From assembly GCA_021811325.1 (NCBI GenBank), contig JAJZPE010000009.1, positions 1 through 42,225 on the forward strand: a stretch of DNA of 42,225 nt, written 5' to 3'. A program made the translations under genes and the position numbers. Positions 1-8,768 of this stretch are shown in pieces; the first letter of the stretch is position 1, and the number at the start of each line of letters is the position of its first letter. The DNA is from Bacillota bacterium. Lineage in GTDB: Bacteria > Bacillota > Sulfobacillia > JAJYWN01 > JAJZPE01. The notes under the pieces were generated by a model that worked only from the letters and a program-made list of their open reading frames with translations, searched no databases and was not told where the DNA came from.

Positions 1-226
1 TTTCACCCCGACCCACGCCTCGTGGCTCAACCAGGTGGAATGCTGGTTCAGCATCCTGACCCGCCGCGCCATCAAGGGCGCCAGTTTCACCTCCCCCGAG
101 CAGGTGCGCGAAGCCATTGACCGTTTCGTCCAAACCCATAACCAGACCGCCGCGCCCTTCGAATGGCGCAAGCGGGAGGTCAAGCCTGTCGGCCTCAAGA
201 AACATTACGCGGATTTATGCAACTGA
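1..226 (+). mobile_element. IS630-type transposase, C-terminal fragment (5' part lies outside the window)
   Basis: Open frame from the window edge: FTPTHASWLNQVECWFSILTRRAIKGASFTSPEQVREAIDRFVQTHN, typical IS630/DDE C-terminus; probable element end ...tgagcac followed by TA at 231-232. Confidence 0.75.
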
Positions 227-254
227 GCACTAGACTGGCCACTGATAGGAAAGA

Positions 255-283
255 ACCCAGCACTTGAAGGTGCTGGGTTCCTG
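255..283 (-). terminator. Rho-independent terminator downstream of the ABC-F gene
   Basis: GAACCCAGCACcttcaaGTGCTGGGTTC followed by tttcc on the minus strand. Confidence 0.7.
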
Positions 284-313
284 ATGCGCTCCGGTCGGCA
301 TTCGGTACCCTTC

Positions 314-2272
314 TCACTTGGACTCCACCAGCTCGCTCCACCGCCGGTAGGCCTCGTCCAGCTCGACCATGAGCCGTTCGTAGCGGTGCATGGTGTCGCG
401 CACTTCGGCGCCGTCCCGCCGGTAGAAATCCGGCGCGCTGATAGCTTTGTCGAGGGTCTCCTTCTCTTTCTCCATGGCCAGGATGGACAGCTCGAGGTCT
501 TTCTGCTGGCGGTCGCGGCTCCCGCCACGGCCTGCGGACTGCGGGCCCGCGGCGCGATCGGACCTCCCCTTGGGTCCAGTCCGACCGCCGGCGGCGCCGG
601 TGGTCCCGGGCCGACCCGTGCCGGCGACCATGGAACGAGCCTCCCCGCCCAGCGCGCCCTGAGCCTGCCTTATCTTCTCCATCCGGTAGGCCGAGTAGTT
701 GCCACGGTACTGGGCGATGCGGCCGTTGTCGAACTCGAAGATCCGGGTGGCCAGCCGGTCGATGAAGTAGCGGTCGTGGCTGACGACGATAATCGTCCCA
801 GCGTAGTCCTTGAGGGCCTCTTCGAGGGCCTCCTTGGACTGCAGGTCGAGGTGGTTCGTGGGTTCGTCGAGGAGGAGCGTGTTGGCCTCGCCCATGACCA
901 GTTTGGCCAGGTAGAGACGGCTCCGCTCGCCCCCGCTGAGGGTGCCGACGACCTTGTTGACGTCATCGCCGCGGAAGAGGAAGCGCCCCAAGTAGTTGCG
1001 AGCCTCGGCCGGCAGCATGCCGCTGGCGGTCATGATCTCGTCGAGGATGGTCTTCTCGTCGTCGAGGTCGTCGATGTCCTGCGAGAAGTAGCCGACCTCG
1101 ACCCCGCCGCCGAAGGTGGCCCTGCCCCGGTCCGGCTCGACCAGGCCGAGGGCGATCTTCAGCAGCGTGGTCTTGCCGCAGCCGTTCTTCCCGATGAGGG
1201 CGACCCGGTCGCCGCGCATCACGGTGGCCTCGACGTCGCGGAAGAGCTCGCGCCCGGGGTAGGCCTTGCCCAGCCCGCGCAGCCTCAGGACCTCTCGCCC
1301 GCCCGTTTCGCCCGGGTTGAAGTGAAGCCTGAACGAGACCGGGGTGCGCGGCCGCCCCACCGGTTCCATCTTGGCCAGCCGCTTCTCGCGGCTCTTGGCC
1401 ATGGTCGCGCGGTTCCCGGCCTTGTACTTCCGGATGTAGGCCTTGAGATCGTCGATCTCTTCCTGCTGCCGCCGGAACTCCTCGGCCTGGCGGCGCCGGC
1501 GCTCCTCGCGCTGGGTCACGTAGGAGCTGAAGTTGCCGCTGTAGATGCAGACCCCGGTGTCGTCGAGTTCGATTATCTTCTGGGCGACGGCGTCCAGGAA
1601 GTAGCGGTCGTGGGAGACAATCAGGATGCCTCCGGGAAAGTCGGCCAGGTATTCCTCGAGCCATTCGGCCGCCTGGATGTCGAGGTGGTTGGTGGGCTCG
1701 TCGAGGAGCATGAGGTCCGGCCGGCCCAGGAGCATCCGGGCCAGGAAGGCCCGCGTCTTCTGGCCGCCCGAGAGGGCCTTCATCGGCAGGGACCCTTCCT
1801 CCGGCGAGAAGCCAAGGCCGCCGAGGGTCGCCTTGACCTCGGCCTCGTAGTCGTAGCCGCCGGCCGCCTCGAACTCGTGGGTCAGCCGCGTATAGCGGGC
1901 CATGACCTTCTCCAACCGGTCCGGGTCGGCGTTGACCTCGGGGCTGCTCATCTCGGCCTCGACCGTCCGGAGCTCGAGCTCCTTCAGCCGGAGCGGGTCG
2001 AAGACCCGCCCGACCTCGCCGGCCAGCGACCGCTCGGGGTCGAAGGTCGCCTCCTGCTCGAGGTAGCCGAGGCGAGTGCCATGGGCGATGGATATCTGCC
2101 CGCCGTCGGGCTCCTCCTGGCCCATGATCAGCCGCAGGAGCGTGGTCTTCCCCATCCCGTTCCGGCCGACCAGGCCGACCCGCTCGCCGCGGGCGATGGC
2201 GAAGCTGACATTATCGAGGACCCGCTGGGCCCCGTAATACTTGCTGACGTTGTTGATGGTCAGGATGGACAT
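314..2272 (-). CDS. ABC-F family ATPase (tandem ATPase domains)
   Basis: Two Walker A motifs (GRNGMGKTT, GKNGCGKTT) and two LSGGxxxR-type signatures; start MSILTINNVSKYYG preceded by ggggagg RBS; the 53-aa ORF extension is probably leader. Confidence 0.9.
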   Translation of the reverse strand: MSILTINNVSKYYGAQRVLDNVSFAIARGERVGLVGRNGMGKTTLLRLIMGQEEPDGGQISIAHGTRLGYLEQEATFDPERSLAGEVGRVFDPLRLKELELRTVEAEMSSPEVNADPDRLEKVMARYTRLTHEFEAAGGYDYEAEVKATLGGLGFSPEEGSLPMKALSGGQKTRAFLARMLLGRPDLMLLDEPTNHLDIQAAEWLEEYLADFPGGILIVSHDRYFLDAVAQKIIELDDTGVCIYSGNFSSYVTQREERRRRQAEEFRRQQEEIDDLKAYIRKYKAGNRATMAKSREKRLAKMEPVGRPRTPVSFRLHFNPGETGGREVLRLRGLGKAYPGRELFRDVEATVMRGDRVALIGKNGCGKTTLLKIALGLVEPDRGRATFGGGVEVGYFSQDIDDLDDEKTILDEIMTASGMLPAEARNYLGRFLFRGDDVNKVVGTLSGGERSRLYLAKLVMGEANTLLLDEPTNHLDLQSKEALEEALKDYAGTIIVVSHDRYFIDRLATRIFEFDNGRIAQYRGNYSAYRMEKIRQAQGALGGEARSMVAGTGRPGTTGAAGGRTGPKGRSDRAAGPQSAGRGGSRDRQQKDLELSILAMEKEKETLDKAISAPDFYRRDGAEVRDTMHRYERLMVELDEAYRRWSELVESK

Positions 2273-2279
2273 ACAAGAA

Positions 2280-2545
2280 ACCTCCCCGCTGGGCGGACTC
2301 GGCATCGCCGGGTCCAAACATGGGAGGTGGGCCTGCGACACATGAAGGCCACGGACAGGGTACGCCCGTGGCCTTGTGGCCTGGATACCTGTCGCCCAGC
2401 TCCCGTGCGATGCAACTGGCTTCGGCGGCAAAAGGGTAGACCGACCCCTTTAGCCTCGAAACCCTTTCTGCATCAGGCACGGACTGAGCGCCATCGTTGG
2501 TCTTCCTTTCAGCGGCCGCCCAGACGGGCGGCGACAAAGCTCCAT
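2280..2545 (-). promoter_or_regulatory. Long structured 5' leader of the ABC-F gene
   Basis: About 270 nt between a sigmaA-like promoter and the ATG; contains a perfect 10-bp hairpin AAGGCCACGG...CCGTGGCCTT and a hairpin sequestering the RBS. Confidence 0.55.
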
Positions 2546-2549
2546 TGGC

Positions 2550-2579
2550 ATTTTACCGTGGGGAGTCTCTTCCTGTCAA
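2550..2579 (-). promoter_or_regulatory. SigmaA-like promoter of the ABC-F gene
   Basis: TTGACA-18 bp-TAAAAT on the minus strand, just after the pheT stop. Confidence 0.6.
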
Positions 2580-2600
2580 GGCGTTCAGGCCCGCAGGCGT

Positions 2601-5135
2601 TCACCCCCGCAGCTTCGCTCCAAACCGTTTCGCCAACGCCGCCAGGATCCTCTCATGCACCGCGTTGACCTCGGCGTCGGTCAGGGTCCGGTCGGCCTGA
2701 TAGACCAGCGAGTAGGCCAGGCTGACGTGGCCCTCGGGCACCGGCGCGCCGGCGTAGCGGTCGAAAAGCCGCACCGAGCGAAGCAGTTCGCCGCCGGTCT
2801 CGCTGATGGCCGCGGTCACCTGCTCGGCCGGGACGTCCTCCCCGACGACCAGGGCCAGGTCCCGTTCGACCTGCGGGAAGGGCGGCAGCGCCCGGTAGGT
2901 CCGGGGCTTCGAGAGGGTCACGAAGCGCTCGAAGTTCAGTTCCAGGATGAGCGGACGGCCGGGCAGTTCATAGGCTTTGGCCACCTGCGGGTGCAGCTCG
3001 CCAAGCCAGCCCAGCGGCTGCTCGTCCGCGCCTGCACCGCCGTTGGCGCCATCGCCGCTCGGGCCGCCGTTCGCGGCGCCCTCCCCCGCCTCCGCTACGA
3101 TGGCCGCCTGCCGCGCCGGGTGCAGCGTCTCGAGGTTCGATGGGGCCAGTCGCGGCGGACGCAGCCCGAGCCCGTCGGCCAGCCGCTCGAGAAGACCCTT
3201 TAGGTAGAAGAAGTCGGCCTCCTCCTCCGGCCGGTTCCAGGTCTTCGGGGCGTACTTGCCGACCGCTCCGACGCACAGCATCAAGGGCTCCTCGAGGAGT
3301 TCGGTCAGGGGCCACTGCTTGGCCCAGTAGACTCGGTTGATCTCGAACAGGCCGAGGTCCGTCTGGCGGCGGTTCACGTTATAGGCCATCACCTCGAGCA
3401 TCTTCGGCACCAGCGAGCTGCGCAGGACGCTCTCCTCGACGGTCATCGGGTTGGCGATGGGGATGCCCCCGGGGATGGCCGCCGCCTGTTCGGGCGACAG
3501 CGTCGGCGGCGCCGGCCAGCGCGAGGCCCCATGGGCGAAGGGCGTCTGGCGCGAGTCGGTGAGGATCTCGTTCAGCCCCGCCCCGGCCAGGACGCGCCGC
3601 GCCCGCACCCGCCATTCCTCCAGAACCGGTTGGCCGCCGTGAGTGATGGCCCCCTGCGGCAGGGTCGTGGTAATCTCATCGTACCCGTAGAGCCGGGCGA
3701 CCTCCTCGATGAGGTCGGTCTCCTCGCTCACGTCCGGCCGCCGCGTGGGCACGGTCACGGTGAAGTGTTTGCGGCCCTCGGCCACCCCATCCGTCTCGAA
3801 GCCGAGGCGCCTGAAGTAGCGGGCCATGTCGACCACCGAGAGCTTCGTCCCGAGCAGGCTGTTGACCCGCTCCGGCCGCAGCCGGATGGTCACCGGCAGG
3901 AAGGGCCTCGCCCGGAACTCGGCCACGCCCGGGGCCACCACTCCGGCCTTCAATTCCTCGATGAGCATGGCGGCGCGGTCGGCGGCGGGCACGTTGCCGT
4001 TGGGGTCGAGCCCCTTCTCGAAGCGCGCCGAGGCCTCGGAGCGCAGCCCTAGGGCCCGCGACGTCCGCCGGATGCTCTGCCCGCTGAAGTTGGCCGACTC
4101 GAGGAGGATGTTCCGCGTCGTCGCGGTGACCTCGGAGTTCAGCCCGCCCATCACCCCGGCCAGGCCGAGGACCTTCTCCGGGTCGGTGATGCAGAGCATG
4201 TCCGGGTCCAGCCCGCGCTCCACCCCGTCCAGGGTGACCAGCTTCTCGCCCGGCCGCGCGCGCCGGACGATGACCCGGTGGTCGGCCACCTGGTCGTAGT
4301 CGAAGGCGTGGAGCGGCTGGCCGTACTCGACCATGACATAGTTGGTCACGTCGACGATGTTGTTGATGGGCCGGATGCCGGCCCGCTCGAGGCGGCGCCG
4401 GAGCCACTCGGGCGAGGGGCCGAGCCGGATGTCGCTGATGACCCGGGCCGCGTAGGCCGGGCACAGGTCGGGGTCGGAGACCTCGATCTTGACCAGGTCG
4501 ACGGCCCGTTTGATCCCTTCCTCGTTGACATAGACCCGCGGCGCCTGATACGGCCGGTCGAGGATGGCGGCGGCCTCGCGGGCCACGCCGATCATGCTCT
4601 GGCAGTGGGAGGCGTAGTTGATGGTCAGGTCGAGCTCGAGGACGTGGTCGTCGAGACCGAGGAGCGGCACCACATCCGCGCCAAGGGGCGCGTCGTCGGA
4701 GAGGATGAGGATGCCCTCGTCCTCGTCGTGGCCCTCGCCCTCGATCAGTTCGGTCCAGGCACAGAGCATGCCCCCGGAGGCCACCCCCCGGAGCTTGGAG
4801 CGTTCGATCTTCCGCCCGCCGGGCAACCGCGAGCCGTGCACGGCGACCGGGACCCGGCACCCGACGGTCAGGTTGGAGGCTCCGGTGACGACGGTCAGGG
4901 GCCGGCCGTCGGCCGCGGCCACGTCGACCGTGGTCACGAGCAGCCGGTCGGCCTGCGGGTGTTTTTCGATGGCCTTGACCTCGCCGACGACCACCCCGCG
5001 GACGCCTTGGTTCACCGGGATGACCTTCTCGACGGTCACCCCGCCCATGGTCAGCCGCCGGGCCAGTTCGTCGGGGGCGACGTCGCCGACGGGGACAAAT
5101 TCCTTGAGCCACTGGTAGGAAACGAGCATCGGCAT
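2601..5135 (-). CDS. pheT: Phenylalanyl-tRNA synthetase beta subunit
   Basis: MLVSYQWLKEFVP, tRNA-binding-like N-terminal domain, B3/B4 and ferredoxin-fold anticodon-binding C-terminus; follows pheS. Confidence 0.97.
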   Translation of the reverse strand: MPMLVSYQWLKEFVPVGDVAPDELARRLTMGGVTVEKVIPVNQGVRGVVVGEVKAIEKHPQADRLLVTTVDVAAADGRPLTVVTGASNLTVGCRVPVAVHGSRLPGGRKIERSKLRGVASGGMLCAWTELIEGEGHDEDEGILILSDDAPLGADVVPLLGLDDHVLELDLTINYASHCQSMIGVAREAAAILDRPYQAPRVYVNEEGIKRAVDLVKIEVSDPDLCPAYAARVISDIRLGPSPEWLRRRLERAGIRPINNIVDVTNYVMVEYGQPLHAFDYDQVADHRVIVRRARPGEKLVTLDGVERGLDPDMLCITDPEKVLGLAGVMGGLNSEVTATTRNILLESANFSGQSIRRTSRALGLRSEASARFEKGLDPNGNVPAADRAAMLIEELKAGVVAPGVAEFRARPFLPVTIRLRPERVNSLLGTKLSVVDMARYFRRLGFETDGVAEGRKHFTVTVPTRRPDVSEETDLIEEVARLYGYDEITTTLPQGAITHGGQPVLEEWRVRARRVLAGAGLNEILTDSRQTPFAHGASRWPAPPTLSPEQAAAIPGGIPIANPMTVEESVLRSSLVPKMLEVMAYNVNRRQTDLGLFEINRVYWAKQWPLTELLEEPLMLCVGAVGKYAPKTWNRPEEEADFFYLKGLLERLADGLGLRPPRLAPSNLETLHPARQAAIVAEAGEGAANGGPSGDGANGGAGADEQPLGWLGELHPQVAKAYELPGRPLILELNFERFVTLSKPRTYRALPPFPQVERDLALVVGEDVPAEQVTAAISETGGELLRSVRLFDRYAGAPVPEGHVSLAYSLVYQADRTLTDAEVNAVHERILAALAKRFGAKLRG

Positions 5136-5153
5136 CGACTCTTCCTCCCCGTC

Positions 5154-6185
5154 TCAGAACTGGCGCAAGAAGCGCACGTCGTTGGAGTAAAGGTGCCTCA
5201 GGTCCTCGATGCCGTACTTGCGCATGGTCATGCGCTCGACGCCGAAACCCCAGGCGAAACCGGAGACGACCTCGGGGTCGTAGCCGCCGGCGACGAGCAC
5301 GCGCGGATGGACCATCCCGGAGCCGCCGAGTTCGATCCAGCCGCTGCCCTTGCAGACGCGGCAGCCCGCACCGTCGCAGACCGGGCACGAGGTGTCCGTC
5401 TCCGCGCTCGGTTCGGTGAACGGGAAGTAGCTCGGACGGAGGCGGATACGGACGTTCTCGCCGAAGAGGCTGCGGGCCATGATGGTGAGCGTCCCCTTGA
5501 GGTCGCCCATGGTGATGTCGCGGTCGATGACCAACCCCTCGAGCTGGTAGAAGACCGAGCCGTGGGTCGGGTCGACCTCATCGCGGCGATAGACCTTGCC
5601 GATGGTGATGATCCGGACGGGCAGGCGCGGGGCCAGCTTCTCCATCGTCCGGACCTGCACCGGCGAGGTCTGGGTACGCAAGAGGATCTCCGGGGTGATG
5701 AAGAACGAGTCCTGCGTGTCGCGGGCGGGGTGGTCCTTGGGGATGTTAAGGGCCTCGAAGTTGTAGTAATCGGTCTCGACCTCGGGCCCATCGACGACCT
5801 GGAAGCCCAGGCCGACGAACATCGCCTTGATCTCCTCGATGACCTGCGACATCGGGTGCTCGGTCCCGCGCGGCAGCCAGGTCCCCGGCAGGGTCAGGTC
5901 GACCTTCTCGGCCCGCAGGCGGGCGTCGAGCTCCGCCGTCTCCAGGGCCGCCGTGCGGTCGGCCAGCCTGGCCTCGATGGCGTCGCGGGTGTCGTTGGCC
6001 AGTTGCCCGAGGGCCGGCCGCTCATCGGCCGGCACGGCGCCCATGCCGCGCAGGATGCCCGTCAGGGCCCCCTTCTTCCCGAGGTACTTGACCCGCAGCT
6101 CTTGCAGAGCGGCGGCCGTGGGCGTCGCTTCGATGGCCCGCATGGCCTCGTCCTTGACTCGTTTGAGTTCCTCTCGCATCCCCAT
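5154..6185 (-). CDS. pheS: Phenylalanyl-tRNA synthetase alpha subunit
   Basis: Class II aaRS motifs (HPMSQVIEEIKAMFVGLGF, FxxLEGLVIDRDITMGDLKGTL, SYFPFTEPSAE). Confidence 0.97.
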   Translation of the reverse strand: MGMREELKRVKDEAMRAIEATPTAAALQELRVKYLGKKGALTGILRGMGAVPADERPALGQLANDTRDAIEARLADRTAALETAELDARLRAEKVDLTLPGTWLPRGTEHPMSQVIEEIKAMFVGLGFQVVDGPEVETDYYNFEALNIPKDHPARDTQDSFFITPEILLRTQTSPVQVRTMEKLAPRLPVRIITIGKVYRRDEVDPTHGSVFYQLEGLVIDRDITMGDLKGTLTIMARSLFGENVRIRLRPSYFPFTEPSAETDTSCPVCDGAGCRVCKGSGWIELGGSGMVHPRVLVAGGYDPEVVSGFAWGFGVERMTMRKYGIEDLRHLYSNDVRFLRQF

Positions 6186-6249
6186 GCCTCCTCACTTGGC
6201 CGGGGGCCCGCAGCCCGCGGCCCCGCGGAAACACTATCGTCCGCAAAAG

Positions 6250-6525
6250 GGAAAGTCAAAAAACAAAGGACCTCCGTCCCTAGGACGGAAGCCCACGCTT
6301 CCGCAAACCACCTGGGTGGATACCGAATGATATCCCCTCCCTGTAACGGGGGAAACCGTCCGAGCCTACCAGGCCGCGACGCAGCCCTTCAACCCAGAAG
6401 CTCGGGGGCGAACTTCGACCGGACCACTCCTGGGGGCGCTCCCAGTCCACGGCGCCCCCTCCCTTTGAGGAGGGCTTTCGGCCTACTTCTCCCCGTCCTC
6501 GCCTTTGGCTACTTGGTATTTGACA
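6250..6525 (-). ncRNA. T-box leader upstream of pheS
   Basis: Minus strand reads gacggggagaagta at the 5' side, then AGGTGGTTTGCGGAAGC (T-box) and a terminator CCGTCCtagGGACGG + ggtcctttgtttttt; next to pheS. Confidence 0.85.
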
Positions 6526-6583
6526 CCTACGGGCGAACTCCTGCAGCTTGCCGAGCGATTTCGTTCACCGCCCGGCCTGTGCC

Positions 6584-6913
6584 TCATCTCCTGCAGTCCT
6601 TGGGCATCGAACTGGCGGGCTTCAGGTAGTTGGCCTTGGCCACCGCCAGCAACAGCTCGAGGGCTTCGAGGACCCGGTGGTCGGCGATGCCGTAATAGAC
6701 GTTTACTTCCTCGCGCCTGGCCGTGAGGATGCCCTTGGAACGCAAGAGACCAAGCTGAAACGAGATGTTGGCCTGCCTCGTGCGGGTCTTGGCGACGATG
6801 TCCGAGACCCGTAACTCCTGCCCGCTGCTCAACGCGCATAAGATCATCAGCCTGGTGGGATTGGTGAGCGCTTTCACGAGATCGGCGACGATGTCACAAT
6901 CACCCGGCTTCAT
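6584..6913 (-). CDS. ArsR-family winged-helix transcriptional regulator
   Basis: KALTNPTRLMILCALSSGQELRVSDIVAKTRTRQANISFQLGLLRSKGILTARREEVNVYYGIAD; start taken at MKPGDCD (ORF opens at 6955). Confidence 0.85.
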   Translation of the reverse strand: MKPGDCDIVADLVKALTNPTRLMILCALSSGQELRVSDIVAKTRTRQANISFQLGLLRSKGILTARREEVNVYYGIADHRVLEALELLLAVAKANYLKPASSMPKDCRR

Positions 6914-6969
6914 GCAAACACCTCCGAACCAGTCGTGGAGCCGATTCAACCCCACCCTGACCCCTTGTG

Positions 6970-7003
6970 ATCAACGATATCATCGATTCTCTCAGGCCGT
7001 CAA
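6970..7003 (-). promoter_or_regulatory. Promoter and putative operator of the arsR-type gene
   Basis: TTGACG-18-TATCGT; imperfect 18-bp inverted repeat ATCGATGATATCGTTGAT overlaps the -10. Confidence 0.5.
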
Positions 7004-7503
7004 ATGAACAGGTTGACGTTGGCCTCGTCCGCTTCCCCCAGGTAGGTCGCGACCCCGGCGTACTCCAGGCCGTCGATCAATTCCTCGCGCTTGAGGCCCA
7101 TCACGTCCATGGACATGGTGCAGGCGATCATCTTGATCCCCTGCTCCTTAGCGGTGGCGATCAGTTCCTCCATCGACGATACGTTCTGTTGCTTCATCAC
7201 CATCTTCATCATCATCGCGCCCATGCCGCCAAAGTTCATCTTAGACAAGCCAAGCCGGCCGGCGCCGCGGGGCATCATCCGGCCGAACATGCCCTGCAGA
7301 AAGCTCTTCTTGGCCTTGATCTTCTCACGCTTGCGCAGGATGTTCAGTCCCCAAAAAGTGAAGAACATGGTCACCTCGTCGCCCATGGCCGCCGCGCCGT
7401 TGGCGATGACGAAAGCCGCCATCGCCTTGTCGAGGTCGCCGCTGAACACGATGATCGTTTTCTTGGTCTTATCCAACCTACTCAATCTCCTTATTCGGCC
7501 CAT
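7000..7503 (-). CDS. DsrE/DsrF-like (DsrE2-type) sulfur-carrier family protein
   Basis: KKTIIVFSGDLDKAMAAFVIANGAAAMGDEVTMFFTFWGL ... MIACTMSMDVMGLKREEL. Confidence 0.85.
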   Translation of the reverse strand: MGRIRRLSRLDKTKKTIIVFSGDLDKAMAAFVIANGAAAMGDEVTMFFTFWGLNILRKREKIKAKKSFLQGMFGRMMPRGAGRLGLSKMNFGGMGAMMMKMVMKQQNVSSMEELIATAKEQGIKMIACTMSMDVMGLKREELIDGLEYAGVATYLGEADEANVNLFI

Positions 7504-8452
7504 ACGCCTGGCACAAGTAATGGGAGATATCCTGGAAACGCATGGCCTCCCCGGCCGCCTTCTGCAGGTTCACATAACAGATGGGGCACATCGTCACCCC
7601 ATCTCTAGCGGCCCGTTTTAGCTGATCCACCCTTTTTTGGGCGTTGGCCAGGGCCTTCTTGGGGTAGAGGGATTCCGCCGGACCGCCGCAGCACCAGGTG
7701 AACTTACCGGCGTCCTCCGGCTCCCTGACGGTCAGCCCCGCCTGACCGAGCAGCGCCCTGGGCTGGTCGATCACGTTCTCGTACCGGGCAAAGACGCAGG
7801 AATCGTGAATCGCCACCTCGCCGGCCAAGGTTTGCGTCGGTTTCCTCCCCTGCTCGGCCAGGACCTCCAGGTAGCTCTTCACCTGCAGGTCATAGCCCTC
7901 GATCATGGTCGGGTAGACCGAGCGCAGCATGTTGGTGGTGTGCGGGTCGACGGTGATGACCTTTTTCACCCCGTGCTTCTTCAGAACCCCGTAGACCTTG
8001 CGGGCGTGCTTTTCCAGGACCTCATCCACCCCCAGGTCGTAAATCAGCGCCCCGGAGTAGAGCTCCTTCTCATAGAGATAACCATAATCAATCCCCGCCT
8101 GCCGCAACAGCGTGGCCACGTTGACCAGGACCTGGTCATAGGCCGCCCGCACCTGGGCGGAAGGCCGGGCCATGAAGGCGGAGATGTTCACCACCCGGTT
8201 CACCTGTCGTCCGAGTCCGGTGAAGTTGGCCAGCCAGGAATCCCCGAGCTTCTCCTCGGCCCGGCTCATCTCCTCGATGTAGGGGATGAGCTGGAACATC
8301 AGCCCGGTGTAGAGCACGGTTTCCCCGCCGCGGGGTAGATTGAGGCCTTTGGCCCACCTGGTGGCGTTACGGGCGGTGATGGGCAGCACCGACCCGCGCT
8401 GGCGCAAGTTGTCGGCCAGGATGCCGATGGTATCGCCGATTGGTAGCGGCAT
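7478..8452 (-). CDS. HdrB-like Fe-S protein with one intact CCG cysteine set
   Basis: C-terminal DSC-X34-CC-X33-CPIC; the N-terminal CCG motif lacks its cysteine (VLYTGLMFQL). Confidence 0.8.
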   Translation of the reverse strand: MPLPIGDTIGILADNLRQRGSVLPITARNATRWAKGLNLPRGGETVLYTGLMFQLIPYIEEMSRAEEKLGDSWLANFTGLGRQVNRVVNISAFMARPSAQVRAAYDQVLVNVATLLRQAGIDYGYLYEKELYSGALIYDLGVDEVLEKHARKVYGVLKKHGVKKVITVDPHTTNMLRSVYPTMIEGYDLQVKSYLEVLAEQGRKPTQTLAGEVAIHDSCVFARYENVIDQPRALLGQAGLTVREPEDAGKFTWCCGGPAESLYPKKALANAQKRVDQLKRAARDGVTMCPICYVNLQKAAGEAMRFQDISHYLCQAYGPNKEIE

Positions 8453-8465
8453 GGGCGTTCGCTCC

Positions 8466-8768
8466 TTATAGCCTGAAGACTTGGCGGTTGATGAAGTGCC
8501 GCAGGGAGCGCACGTTTTCGGCGATGTGCACCCCCGCCGGGCAGTTCACCTCGCACACCTTGCACAAGAGGCAGGAATAGATGGTCTCGGTATTGACCTT
8601 CACCTGGTCTTCCATTCCCAACAGCACATAGCGGAACAACTTGCGGGGCAGCAGTTCGATGCCCATCGGGCAGACCGCGCTGCAGACCCCGCAGTTCATG
8701 CAGGCGGAGGCGTTGAACTCGTTGTTCTGCCGCACTACGTCCACCAGGTCAGGGTTCAAAAGGGCCAT
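8466..8768 (-). CDS. HdrC-like protein with two [4Fe-4S] motifs
   Basis: CMNCGVCSAVCP and CLLCKVCEVNCP. Confidence 0.85.
   Translation of the reverse strand: MALLNPDLVDVVRQNNEFNASACMNCGVCSAVCPMGIELLPRKLFRYVLLGMEDQVKVNTETIYSCLLCKVCEVNCPAGVHIAENVRSLRHFINRQVFRL

Noticed and set aside
2280-2545. Possible lysine, glycine or c-di-AMP riboswitch upstream of the ABC-F gene
   Set aside because: Short matches such as GCCGAAG and GCTGGG occur, but the conserved cores are not in the right order; kept only as an unclassified structured leader
284-2668. 794-aa + strand ORF opposite the ABC-F gene
   Set aside because: High-GC antisense shadow of a clear ABC-F coding frame; no recognisable domain
3676-5388. 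570-aa minus-strand ORF overlapping pheT in another frame
   Set aside because: Arg/Pro-rich out-of-frame translation typical of high-GC codon bias
4278-6629. 783-aa + strand ORF opposite pheT/pheS
   Set aside because: Antisense shadow of the aaRS genes and T-box; low-complexity His/Asp/Val/Gly composition
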